Assembly: GCF_029624655.1 (NCBI RefSeq)
Contig: NZ_JARRSA010000007.1
Location: 1-64,000, forward strand
Direction: 5' to 3'
Source of the DNA: Roseicyclus salinarum
GTDB lineage: Bacteria; Pseudomonadota; Alphaproteobacteria; Rhodobacterales; Rhodobacteraceae
DNA length: 64,000 bases
Shown here: piece by piece, positions 26,127-34,894 of the stretch
How positions within the stretch are numbered: the stretch's first letter is position 1
How the letters are laid out: the number at the start of each line of letters is the position of its first letter
Translations under genes and position numbers: made by a program
The notes under the pieces: model-generated
Database searches by the model: none
What the model saw: only the letters and a program-made list of their open reading frames with translations
Told to the model about the DNA's origin: nothing

Positions 26127-27461
26127 TCACTCGGCGCGCGGCCCCTGCCCCGCCAGGCCCGGCGGAGGATCCAGCAGCCGGACCTCGCGCTGCGGGAACG
26201 GGATCGAGACGCCGTGCTCCCGGAATGCGTCCCAGAGCGCGAGATAGACGTTGCCGCGGATGTTGGTCAGGCCCGCGGTCGGATCGCTGATCCAGAAGCG
26301 CAGGATGTAGTCCACCGAACTGTCGCCAAAGCCCGTGATGTGGCAGACGGGCGCGCGCGTCGTCAGCACGCGCTCCACCCCCTTGGCGGCCTCGATGGCG
26401 AGGCGGCGCACCATGTGCGGGTCGTCGCCGTACGACACCCCGAAATGGATGTCGAGGCGCACGAACTCGTTGGAATGGGACCAGTTGACCACCTGCCCGG
26501 TGATCAGGTCCTCGTTCGGGATGAGGTATTCCTTGCCATCCCGCGTCACCACGCTGACGTAGCGGGCGCCGAGCGAGTTGATCCAGCCGAACGTCTCGCC
26601 GAGCGAGATCACGTCGCCCGGCTTGATCGACTTGTCGAGCAGGATGATGATCCCGGACACGAGGTTCGAGACGACCTTCTGCAGGCCGAAGCCCAGGCCC
26701 ACGCCGATCGCGCCAGACAGGACGGCGAGTCCGGTCAGGTCGAAGCCCACCGCGCGCAGGCCGATGAAGAACGCGGCCCCGTAAAGGACGACCTGCAGGA
26801 CCTTCACCACGAGGACCTGCATCGAGGGCGAGATGTCCTCGTTGGCACGCACCCGCGAGGCCGTCGCATGGGCGAGTATCCGCGCCGCGCCCAGCAGGAG
26901 CGCGGTCACCACGACCGCCTTCAGGAGCGTCAGCATCGACAGCCGGAAGTCCCCGAATTCGATCGCCACGGCATCGAGCGCGGCCGAGACGGGATCGACG
27001 AGCCCCAGGAAATAGGCTGTTGCGTAGATCGACACGCCCCAGGTGACGATCTTGCGCAGCGCCACGTTGCGGATCGTCCGCGCCGCGAGCGAGATCACGA
27101 GCCACGCCGTCGCGATCGTCGCCACGAGTTCGAGGATGAAGCGCCGCGAGGTAAACGCCGTCGTCTCGGCCACCACGAGGACCGACAGCCATGCCAGCAG
27201 GACGAAGAAGATCAGCCCCAGGCGCCTGTGGACTGCCAGAAGCACGCGCAACTGCCACTTGGGAAGTCCTTCGAGCGTGTGCATCCACGCCGCCATCCGC
27301 GCACCGGCCCATCGCCTCAGAAGCCATGCCGCCAGCACGCAGCCGACAAGGATCGCGACCTGCGTCAGCCGCGAGGGCAGAAGCAGGTTCGAGAACTGGA
27401 GCGCCAGCGCGTCCCGGACGTTTCCGGCCTCGGCCAGCAGGGTGTCGAACTGGTTTTCCAT
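26127..27461 (-). CDS. MscS-family mechanosensitive channel
   Basis: A 444-residue inner-membrane channel. Several hydrophobic segments occupy residues about 28-45, 75-95, 105-125, 145-165 and 190-215. The pore helix region LSGAIGVGLGFGLQKVVSNLVSGIIILLDKSIKPGDVI is the MscS signature, followed by the beta domain (ARYVSVVTRDGKEYLIPNEDLITGQVVNWS) and the alpha-beta cytoplasmic part. It should open under membrane tension during osmotic downshift. Start at MENQFDTLLAEAG; an in-frame extension of 74 codons upstream has poor coding character. It converges on ppsA. Confidence 0.92.
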   Translation of the reverse strand: MENQFDTLLAEAGNVRDALALQFSNLLLPSRLTQVAILVGCVLAAWLLRRWAGARMAAWMHTLEGLPKWQLRVLLAVHRRLGLIFFVLLAWLSVLVVAETTAFTSRRFILELVATIATAWLVISLAARTIRNVALRKIVTWGVSIYATAYFLGLVDPVSAALDAVAIEFGDFRLSMLTLLKAVVVTALLLGAARILAHATASRVRANEDISPSMQVLVVKVLQVVLYGAAFFIGLRAVGFDLTGLAVLSGAIGVGLGFGLQKVVSNLVSGIIILLDKSIKPGDVISLGETFGWINSLGARYVSVVTRDGKEYLIPNEDLITGQVVNWSHSNEFVRLDIHFGVSYGDDPHMVRRLAIEAAKGVERVLTTRAPVCHITGFGDSSVDYILRFWISDPTAGLTNIRGNVYLALWDAFREHGVSIPFPQREVRLLDPPPGLAGQGPRAE

Positions 27462-27846
27462 GCACGCCGCCTTCGCTTGCCAGCATCGCAGCCACACGGC
27501 GCGGCGGCAAGCCAGCCCTGCGAGACGCCGCGCGTGGCCACGCGGTCGGCAGAACGACCCGGCAGGCAAAGGCCACGAAAACGGGCATGGGCACCGCAAG
27601 GCAACTCGGTGTGAGGGTACGCTTGAGCCAGGTTCGCTGAATGTGCTCGTGGTCGCGACAGCAATCGCGGAGCACATGCTCAACGTCTTGAAGCCTTCCG
27701 AAAAGGGATACTTAGTAGAACGCTACGGCTCGCCTTCCCGACATCGCCACCGAGGCCCAAAGACCGCACATGTGTTGTAGTGGAGCAATTGATTCGATAG
27801 TGCAAACAGCATATCGACCCCACAAAATCATAAGAAGCTGAATGCC
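27462..27846. other. intergenic region where base composition changes
   Basis: These 385 bases hold no gene that I can support. The left half is GC-rich like the host; from about 27,690 the sequence becomes AT-richer and stays so to about 30,500. No att repeat or insertion sequence end was found here. A weak TTGATT box at 27789 may belong to the promoter of the next gene. Confidence 0.5.
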
Positions 27847-29352
27847 ATGAAAACACTCCTCCTGACCGCAGCAGCAAGTACGGTTTTGCTTGCTGGGACG
27901 CTCTTTCTTATCACTTCCGAAGACCGCGTCAGCAGCCAAGAAATTTCCCCACCCGCAGCGGCCTTGGCGTGCCGTGTCGTGACCGGGGGCGACGAGTGTG
28001 TCACTCCTGCGATATTCCAGCCACATGACAGCGAAATGGATTTCGTTGGCCAGATTTATGAGGTCGGCATGCCCGGCTTTGAGTTTTCAATGTATGGAAA
28101 CAATCAAAGCACGACCTTAATAAATGGAATACCCTTTGCGCAGTACTGGCAATTGGACAATCCAAACCAATACGTTTTCCACCCCATGGTCTATGGGAGA
28201 TTTGTGTTTAATAACGCAACAAACCGCGATTTCCAGAACAATATAGAAACGATAGCGTCAATCGTATCCGTCGACCTCCCCAACGGCGGAGCGGCACCCT
28301 ATTATCCAAACCTTTATCCACTAAACAGGATGCGCGGTCCCGATCTAATGTATAGCTCAATAAGTCAAAGCGAGATTCTGGCTGGCTATATGCGTCTAGA
28401 CCAGGAGATGCAGACCGAGACCAGCAACCAACTCCTCAATCAAGCTAAGTTGGCACTTCTCTTTCCATATGAGGAAGGCGGGGTTGACTTGGGGGTGGCG
28501 CAACTTGAACTCCCTATGTTCCGCTCCAATCCTGAGATCATTTTAAACGGATGGCTTCATGCACTTCTGCACCTGAATGATTACGCCATACAATATGATG
28601 ACGATGAAGTTGCAGAATATGTGCGGCAGAATTTAGAGTTCTTCGTGGATAACCATGAAATATGGTACGACACTCAGCGCAATATAAGTCGATACTCCGA
28701 TACATCGCCACACAGAATTATTGTGCAACTTTCCGAAGATGCATCAGACCCCCTGATCGTGTACCGAGCGAGAGACCCCAGACTGAGAAACTACATTCAC
28801 ATGGCCGTCGACGAAGCCGAAGGCGAATATTCTACCTTTGATTTTAGGGTCATTTCCCGACAGGGGCGAAGAATTACAATGGGAGTTACCTGTAGTGGTC
28901 TATTCGAGACATATCTCGTATCTACAGGCCCTTTCACCCTTCAAATAAGAGATGGAGGATATTCTCCTCTCCGCGCTTCTCCAGACGGCTCGGGCGATTG
29001 GCAGACACTTGATTCAGATTTGCAAGACGGCTTGAGTGTTGTTGAAATCTCACTGCCGGACAACCAAGAGCTTATCTGCGGTTATCCTACGAATTTCTCG
29101 AAAGCAAATGGAAGAAATTTCTACCATATGCAACACATCGTGGCGCTCCAGTATCTTTCTAGGGCGTCAGCCTACAGTGACCCATCTCTCAACCAGACCT
29201 TGCGCGCGATCAGCGCAGAGTGGCTGGCGGCGAATGAAAGATTCTTGCAAGGCACGGACCTTCAATTTGAGGACGCGCAAGCTGTGCTTGACAGTATCAA
29301 CAGAGGGAAACTCCTGAACCAGTTTACAGACGTCGAGCTTCTTTTCGAGTAA
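27847..29352 (+). CDS. exported D-glucuronyl C5-epimerase-like protein with an inserted domain
   Basis: A 501-residue protein with an N-terminal signal peptide or anchor (MKTLLLTAAASTVLLAGTLF). Segments follow the C-terminal alpha/alpha domain of heparosan glucuronyl C5-epimerases in order: LMYSSISQSEILAGYMRL (about 173-190), EIILNGWLHALLHLNDYA (about 237-254), WYDTQRNISRYSD (about 276-288) and FYHMQHIVALQYLSRAS (about 425-441), with tyrosines where the family has its catalytic ones. Between the last two is an insert of about 130 residues rich in beta-strand. The gene is much less GC-rich than the host and stands alone, outside the island repeats. Substrate unknown; polysaccharide uronic acids are the family's target. 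Confidence 0.7.
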   Translation: MKTLLLTAAASTVLLAGTLFLITSEDRVSSQEISPPAAALACRVVTGGDECVTPAIFQPHDSEMDFVGQIYEVGMPGFEFSMYGNNQSTTLINGIPFAQYWQLDNPNQYVFHPMVYGRFVFNNATNRDFQNNIETIASIVSVDLPNGGAAPYYPNLYPLNRMRGPDLMYSSISQSEILAGYMRLDQEMQTETSNQLLNQAKLALLFPYEEGGVDLGVAQLELPMFRSNPEIILNGWLHALLHLNDYAIQYDDDEVAEYVRQNLEFFVDNHEIWYDTQRNISRYSDTSPHRIIVQLSEDASDPLIVYRARDPRLRNYIHMAVDEAEGEYSTFDFRVISRQGRRITMGVTCSGLFETYLVSTGPFTLQIRDGGYSPLRASPDGSGDWQTLDSDLQDGLSVVEISLPDNQELICGYPTNFSKANGRNFYHMQHIVALQYLSRASAYSDPSLNQTLRAISAEWLAANERFLQGTDLQFEDAQAVLDSINRGKLLNQFTDVELLFE

Positions 29353-29428
29353 GCAGAAGGCTTGGATGCCTCCTCAACGTTTGACTCACGGTCAAGGGTC
29401 GCAAGTCACTGTTTCCGAGCGTGAGACT

Positions 29429-29444
29429 TGGTGCCCCCAGAGAG
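29429..29444. repeat. att site, left copy (16-bp direct repeat)
   Basis: Reads TGGTGCCCCCAGAGAG, identical to 42627-42642. The flanking bases differ on both sides, so identity ends exactly with this core plus perhaps one base. Confidence 0.85.
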
Positions 29445-29515
29445 CTTGTGTTCGAAAATCGAACCGCCTCGGAGAGATTATTTCTCAAGGGGTTACGCGC
29501 CAGCGCCTTCCCGAG

Positions 29516-29547
29516 TGTGGACCTGCACGGGACCGATTTGTGGACCC
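29516..29547. repeat. integrase arm-type repeats, left end
   Basis: TGTGGACC occurs at 29516-29523 and TGTGGACCC at 29539-29547, both in the same orientation as three copies at the right end (42538-42569). They lie 72-118 bases inside the left att copy, where arm sites of tyrosine integrases are expected. Confidence 0.65.
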
Positions 29548-29778
29548 GTCCACGTGCCAGCTTGGGTCAGGGCTGCAGCCACGTCAACCACACTTCTGGG
29601 GGTCAAGGTGACTGGACCGGGCCGTAGCGGAAATTATTGCAGGCCAGTTGGGATAGGGTCGCGAGTACGTTGCTCGCTTCCACAGATGCGCCCGTAGAAC
29701 GAAGCTGATATCGCTTTACGACGTCGTCGGGTTCCCTGCCCGATGTGTCCCACCCGTATTAGATCGGAGGAGCGCGAG

Positions 29779-30513
29779 TTGGATATCGTTGTGGGCGGGT
29801 TAAGCGTCAGTGAAGGTGTATGGGTGCCTTTCGCAGCAGCACTGATGGGCGGCGTACTATCGCTGTTCGGCTCATTTGTTGCGACGTGGCTTAACAACAG
29901 GACAGCCCGGCTGACACGCGAGGAGGAACTTGAGCGCATCCAAGCTGAGCGCGCATATGGAACTTTTCACAAGCTGTTTGATGCGTACAACTCGGCGGCA
30001 AACTTACGCGAGCAAATCAACGGGATGTTCGACGATGCTGCCGCCAATGGTGCGGAGGAGATGGAGCCATGGGCCAAGGTAACTGAGCTTGTCGGAGCAC
30101 CAGACAATATTGAGCCCATCTCTCCGAGCGAGACGGCTTTCTTAATTTCGATGAAGAAGGCCGATCTTCTCAACGACGTACACCTGATCCAAAGGCGAAT
30201 AGCCAACATCATGGCAGCAGTGGACAAATATGCCAGCCTCCGCGCAGAAATGCACGATTTCCAGATAGCCAATATGAGCGCGGGAAAATTAGGCGAAGGT
30301 ACAGAGTTTATGGCGGAATTTCATGGCAACACAGCCCTTCATGCTGAGATGCTTACCTCCCGCCTCAACAATCTAGTCGGGCAAATCATGGAAATGATCG
30401 ACTCGGATATTCCACGAGTTTGGGATGTCCTAGTTAGCTTCGAAGAGGCTGCGAGACAGCGATTCCGGCACCGCTTCCCAGAATTCAAGCTCGATAAGAA
30501 TGAACCGTCATGA
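29779..30513 (+). CDS. membrane-anchored helical protein of unknown function
   Basis: I do not recognise this protein. From the TTG at 29779 it has 244 residues: MDIVVGGLSVSEG, one hydrophobic segment VWVPFAAALMGGVLSLFGSFVATWL (about 14-38), then a charged helical region (TREEELERIQAERAYGTFHKLFDAY and later DLLNDVHLIQRRIANIMAAVDKYASLRAEM) that could be coiled coil. The TTG has GGAGGAG six bases upstream and is preferred; an ATG at 29743 would add 12 residues without a ribosome site. It lies upstream of hsdR on the same strand, separated by a palindrome, and could be an accessory defence gene. It is less GC-rich than the hsd genes. Confidence 0.7.
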   Translation: MDIVVGGLSVSEGVWVPFAAALMGGVLSLFGSFVATWLNNRTARLTREEELERIQAERAYGTFHKLFDAYNSAANLREQINGMFDDAAANGAEEMEPWAKVTELVGAPDNIEPISPSETAFLISMKKADLLNDVHLIQRRIANIMAAVDKYASLRAEMHDFQIANMSAGKLGEGTEFMAEFHGNTALHAEMLTSRLNNLVGQIMEMIDSDIPRVWDVLVSFEEAARQRFRHRFPEFKLDKNEPS

Positions 30514-30554
30514 TGGTGCGAGCGAATAGCGCCCCATCTGCTCTCGCCCAGCTA

Positions 30555-30578
30555 GTGAAGTCGTAGCGTTCACTTCAC
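30555..30578. promoter_or_regulatory. 7-bp inverted repeat upstream of hsdR
   Basis: GTGAAGT (30555-30561) and ACTTCAC (30572-30578) form a perfect inverted repeat with a 10-base spacer, between the membrane protein gene and hsdR. It may be an operator controlling the restriction operon or a weak terminator of the gene before it. Confidence 0.4.
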
Positions 30579-30638
30579 GAGTTGCGCAATCAACGGGCCC
30601 TGATACGTTGCGTTTGGCTCAACCTTTCGGCTGCTTTC

Positions 30639-33395
30639 ATGTATGGACCTGAACAGATTGCACGGACGAAGATTGACGGCCTGCTCTCTGAAGCCGGATG
30701 GGTCCTGCAGGGCAAAGACAAGATGAACCGCAACGCGGCCCTCGGGGTCGCGGTTCGAGAGTTCTCGCTCCCAGCGGGGCCGTGCGACTACCTCCTGTTC
30801 GTGGAGGGGAAGGCCGCCGGTGTGATTGAGGCCAAGAAGGCCGGGGTCACCCTGAGCGGCGTCGCGGAGCAGTCCGAGAGGTATATGGCGAAGCTGCCCA
30901 ACCACCTTGCGCGGTGGCAGGAGACGCTGCGTTTCGACTACGAAAGCACCGGGGATGAGACCTTCTTCCGCGACATGCGGGACCCGAAGCCGCGCTCGCG
31001 TCGCCTCTTCGCCTTTCACAAGCCCGAGACCCTGCTCGCATGGCTCAAGGAACACGACACGCTCAGGGGACGCCTGCAGGGCTTCCCGTCGCTGGACCCG
31101 AAGGGCCTTCGGGACTGTCAGATCGAGGCCATCACCGGCTTGGAGCGTTCTTTCGTTGAGGACCGCCCGCGCGCGTTGATCCAGCTTGCCACCGGGGCCG
31201 GAAAGACCTTCACCGCCTGCTCCTTCTCCTACCGCCTCATCCGCCACGGTGGCGCGAAGCGCATCCTCTTTCTCGTGGACCGGAACAACCTGGGCGATCA
31301 GACGCTCAAGGAGTTCCAGAACTTCCTGCCGCACGGGGCCGCCAACCGCTTCACGGACACCTACATCGTCCAGCACCTCCACTCTCACCGGATCGACCCG
31401 GATGCGAAGGTAGTCATCACGACGATCCAGCGGCTCTATTCCATGCTGAGGGGCAACGAGATCGCGCCCGAGGACGAGGAGCCCTCAGCCTTCGAGACAT
31501 GGGCCGGGCAAGAGGGTGAGGTCCCGCCCCTCGCCTACAACCCCGAAATCCCCATCGAGACCTTCGACTTCATCATCACCGACGAATGCCACCGCTCGAT
31601 CTACGGGCTGTGGCGGCAGGTGCTGGAATACTTCGACGCCTCGATCATCGGGCTGACCGCGACCCCCTCGAAGCACACGCTGGGGTTCTTCAATCAGAAC
31701 CTCGTGGCGGAATATCCCTACGAGCGCTCCGTGGCTGACGGGGTGAACGTGGGCTATGAGGTCTACCGCATACGCACCCGCGTGACCGAACAAGGCGGCA
31801 GGGTGGAAGGCGCTGGGTTTCAGGTGCCCGTGCGGGACAAGCGAACGCGGGCCGTGCGCTACCGGGAGCTCGACGACGATATCGACTATACGGGGCAGGA
31901 CCTCGACCGCTCCGTCGTCAACCCGAACCAGATCAGGACCATCCTGCAGACCTACAAGGACCGCGTCTTCACCGAGCTGTTCCCCGAGCGGTCAGGCGAC
32001 TGGCTGCCGAAGACCCTGATCTTCGCCAAGGACGACAGCCATGCAGAGGAGATTGTCCTCGCCGCCCGCGAGGTCTTCGGCGAGGGCAACGAATTCGCCA
32101 AGAAGATCACCTACCGCAACACCGGCGAGGACCCGAAGGCGCTCATCAAGGCCTTCCGCATCGACCCCAACCCGCGCATCGCCGTGACCGTGGACATGAT
32201 CGCCACTGGCACGGACATCAAACCCGTCGAGGTCCTGATCTTCATGCGCGACGTGAAGTCCGAGGGCTACTACGAGCAGATGAAGGGGCGCGGAGTTCGC
32301 ACCATTCCAGGCGCCGACCTCAAGGCGGTGACGCCTGACGCGCAGACCAAGACGCGCTTTATCCTGATCGACGCGGTGGGGGTCTCCGAGACCAAGAAGT
32401 CGGCCTCCCAGCCCCTCGAACGCAACCGCTCCGTCAGCTTCGACGCGCTGATCGACCAGATCGCGCAGGGCCGCCGTGATGAGGATGCCCTCTCCTCCCT
32501 CGCCGCCCGACTCGCTGCTCTCGACCGCAAGCTCGACGACGAGGACCGCGCGAAAATCGCGGAACGCACTGGCGGCAAGACCCCGCGCGACCTCGCCAAC
32601 GCGCTTCTCGACGCAATTGACCCGGACGAGCAACAGGCCGCCCTTGCGCGGACCCATGGGCCCATCACCACGCCTGACCAAGAGCGCGCGGTGATCGAGG
32701 CTCTGGTCGAGGAGGCCTGCCGCCCCTTCGACGACCCCGACACGCGGGAGCTTCTGAAACGCCTCAAACAACAGTCCGAGCAGGTGATCGACGAGGGCAC
32801 CCCCGATGAGGTCACCGGAGCGGAGTTCCCGAGAGAGCTAGCCGAGGCGAAGATCGCCTCGTTCCGCGAGTTCATCGAGGCGAACAAGGACGAACTGACG
32901 GCGCTGCAAATCCTCTACAACCAGCCGCGGGGGCAGCAGCGGCTGACCTATGCGGCCATCCGGGAGCTTGTGGACGCCTTGACCGCGCCGCCCCTCTACC
33001 TCGCCACGCACAACGTCTGGCAGGCCTACAAGCGACTCGATGCGGCCAAGGTCCGGGGTGCGCCGGTGGACGATCAGCTTACCGAGGTGGTGTCCCTCGT
33101 CCGCTTCGCGCTAGGGCAGGAGGAGACGCTGGAACCCTTCGCCGACAAGGTGGAACAGCGGTTCAACCTGTGGCTCGGGCGCGAGAAGAAGGCGGGGCGG
33201 GAGTATTCCGAGGACCAGACCGGGTGGCTCCGCGCCATCGCGTCGTTTATAGCAGCCAATGCCGAGATAGGCCCGCGCGACTTCATGGAGGCCCCGAGCC
33301 TCACCGGGCGCGGCGGCATCGTGGCCGCGCGGCGGGCCTTCGGGGAGGGGTTGAACGACATGCTTGAGGACCTGCAGGGGGCGTTGGTGGCCTAA
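30639..33395 (+). CDS. hsdR: type I restriction enzyme, R subunit
   Basis: A 918-residue motor/nuclease subunit. The N-terminal PD-(D/E)XK nuclease is visible as Asp50 (GPCDYLLF) and Glu64-x-Lys66 (GVIEAKKAG). The SF2 helicase follows with Walker A ATGAGKT, the DECH box in IITDECHRS, GLTATPSKHT and the later IAVTVDMIATGTDI and GRGVRT motifs. The C-terminal region (from about 620) resembles the EcoEI-type R C-terminal domain that docks on HsdM. Start at ATG 30639 (MYGPEQIARTKID) fits the family; an upstream TTG is unlikely. With HsdM and HsdS it cuts DNA lacking the host methylation pattern. Confidence 0.95.
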   Translation: MYGPEQIARTKIDGLLSEAGWVLQGKDKMNRNAALGVAVREFSLPAGPCDYLLFVEGKAAGVIEAKKAGVTLSGVAEQSERYMAKLPNHLARWQETLRFDYESTGDETFFRDMRDPKPRSRRLFAFHKPETLLAWLKEHDTLRGRLQGFPSLDPKGLRDCQIEAITGLERSFVEDRPRALIQLATGAGKTFTACSFSYRLIRHGGAKRILFLVDRNNLGDQTLKEFQNFLPHGAANRFTDTYIVQHLHSHRIDPDAKVVITTIQRLYSMLRGNEIAPEDEEPSAFETWAGQEGEVPPLAYNPEIPIETFDFIITDECHRSIYGLWRQVLEYFDASIIGLTATPSKHTLGFFNQNLVAEYPYERSVADGVNVGYEVYRIRTRVTEQGGRVEGAGFQVPVRDKRTRAVRYRELDDDIDYTGQDLDRSVVNPNQIRTILQTYKDRVFTELFPERSGDWLPKTLIFAKDDSHAEEIVLAAREVFGEGNEFAKKITYRNTGEDPKALIKAFRIDPNPRIAVTVDMIATGTDIKPVEVLIFMRDVKSEGYYEQMKGRGVRTIPGADLKAVTPDAQTKTRFILIDAVGVSETKKSASQPLERNRSVSFDALIDQIAQGRRDEDALSSLAARLAALDRKLDDEDRAKIAERTGGKTPRDLANALLDAIDPDEQQAALARTHGPITTPDQERAVIEALVEEACRPFDDPDTRELLKRLKQQSEQVIDEGTPDEVTGAEFPRELAEAKIASFREFIEANKDELTALQILYNQPRGQQRLTYAAIRELVDALTAPPLYLATHNVWQAYKRLDAAKVRGAPVDDQLTEVVSLVRFALGQEETLEPFADKVEQRFNLWLGREKKAGREYSEDQTGWLRAIASFIAANAEIGPRDFMEAPSLTGRGGIVAARRAFGEGLNDMLEDLQGALVA

Positions 33396-33397
33396 GC

Positions 33398-34894
33398 ATG
33401 AGTTTCGGGGAGAACCTTGACGACCTCGTCGAGAACAGCACTAACAGACTGGTTGCGGCGCATCCCTCATGGGAGCGAGTTCGCCTAGGTGAAGTGGCGC
33501 AACTGGTGAATGGGTATCCTTTTAGCTCGACGGGCTTCAATTCCACCAACGGGACGCCGGTGGTCCGTATCAGGGACATTAGCCGAGGGCAGCCTGAGAC
33601 ACGCTTCGATGGTGATTTGACAGACACGAGAATCCCCTACATCGACAACGGCCAGATCGTCATCGGCATGGACGGCGACTTCAACTGCCGTATCTGGCAG
33701 GGAGGGACCGCACTTCTCAACCAGCGGGTCTGCACCGTTGATGCTGATGAGGACCTGTATTCCCAGAAGCTCCTTGCATTCGCGCTGCCGGGCTATCTGA
33801 AGCTGATCAACGACAACACTTCCTCGATCACGGTCAAACATCTCTCCTCGAAGACAGTTCAGGACATTCCACTTCCACTTCCTCCCCTCCCCGAACAGCG
33901 TCGCATCGTCGAGAAGATCGAGACGCTCTTCGCCCGGCTCGACAAGGGGGAAGAGGCTGTGCGGCTGGTGCAGGCGCTCCTGAAGCGCTACCGCCAGTCG
34001 GTCCTGAAGGCCGCCGTGATGGGGGAGTTGACCGCCGATTGGCGAGAGGCGAACCGCGACCGGCTGGAACATTGCAACGACCTCCTTGCCCGCATCCTGA
34101 AGACCCGCCGCGAGACCTGGGAAGGCCGGGGCCGTTACAAGGAGCCCGTCACGTTGGATACCTCGGGGCTGCCGGAGTTGCCGGAAGGGTGGGTGTGGGC
34201 GACGGTAGACACATTGCTGCGGGCTGGCCTTTCCAACGGTCGGTCGGTCCCCAATGGCCCGCCGAGCGGTTTCCCGGTGCTGCGACTGACCGCCTTGAAA
34301 GACGGTCAGATTGATCTGCGTGAACGTAAGGCTGGAGCGTGGTCCTCAACCGAGGGTGCGCCTTTTGCAGTCCAATTCGGTGACGTCTTGGTCAGCCGCG
34401 GTAACGGCTCGAAGACCCTTGTTGGTCGGGGAGGACTTGTCGGCGCTGTGCCGGATGCGGTCGCCTTCCCCGATACCATGATACGCATCCCGCTAAATCT
34501 TGAGTGCGTTGAGCCCAAATGGTTCCTTCAGATATGGAACTCTCCTTTCATGCGCGCGCAGATCGAAAGTGCGGCGAAGACGACCGCGGGAATTCACAAG
34601 ATCAACCAAGGGGACATTTCAGGGTTCAAGGTTCCGGTTCCGCCAATTTCGGAACAGCGGAAGGCCTCAGAGGAGGTTGAGCGGTTGACCTCTCAGGAAG
34701 TAGCACTCTCGACTTGGAGCGAGACCGAACTCACCCGCTCCTCCGCCCTCCGCCAGTCCATCCTGAAACAGGCCTTCTCGGGCCGCCTCGTCCCGCAGGA
34801 CCCCTCGGACGAACCCGCAAGCGCGCTGCTCGCCCGCATTCGCGCGGCCAGCACGGGCACACCCAAGCGCCGACCCACGAAGGCTACAGGATGA
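33398..34894 (+). CDS. hsdS: type I restriction-modification, specificity subunit S
   Basis: A 498-residue HsdS with two target-recognition domains (about 25-165 and 262-415). Each is followed by a conserved helical spacer: LPLPPLPEQRRIVEKIETLFARL near 165-190 and VPVPPISEQRKASEEVERL near 410-430. It determines the bipartite DNA sequence that is methylated or restricted; the sequence itself cannot be read. It starts two bases after the hsdR stop, and its own stop overlaps the next ATG by four bases (ATGA). The hsdR-hsdS-X-hsdM gene order differs from the common R-M-S order. Confidence 0.95.
   Translation: MSFGENLDDLVENSTNRLVAAHPSWERVRLGEVAQLVNGYPFSSTGFNSTNGTPVVRIRDISRGQPETRFDGDLTDTRIPYIDNGQIVIGMDGDFNCRIWQGGTALLNQRVCTVDADEDLYSQKLLAFALPGYLKLINDNTSSITVKHLSSKTVQDIPLPLPPLPEQRRIVEKIETLFARLDKGEEAVRLVQALLKRYRQSVLKAAVMGELTADWREANRDRLEHCNDLLARILKTRRETWEGRGRYKEPVTLDTSGLPELPEGWVWATVDTLLRAGLSNGRSVPNGPPSGFPVLRLTALKDGQIDLRERKAGAWSSTEGAPFAVQFGDVLVSRGNGSKTLVGRGGLVGAVPDAVAFPDTMIRIPLNLECVEPKWFLQIWNSPFMRAQIESAAKTTAGIHKINQGDISGFKVPVPPISEQRKASEEVERLTSQEVALSTWSETELTRSSALRQSILKQAFSGRLVPQDPSDEPASALLARIRAASTGTPKRRPTKATG

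Larger units (their letters stand above)
29353..29778. other. left end of the island, non-coding
   Basis: This 426-base stretch holds the left copy of the tRNA-derived att repeat (29429-29444) and two TGTGGACC repeats (29516-29547). I see no supported gene in the rest. Downstream, GGAGGAG at 29766-29772 serves the next gene. Confidence 0.6.
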
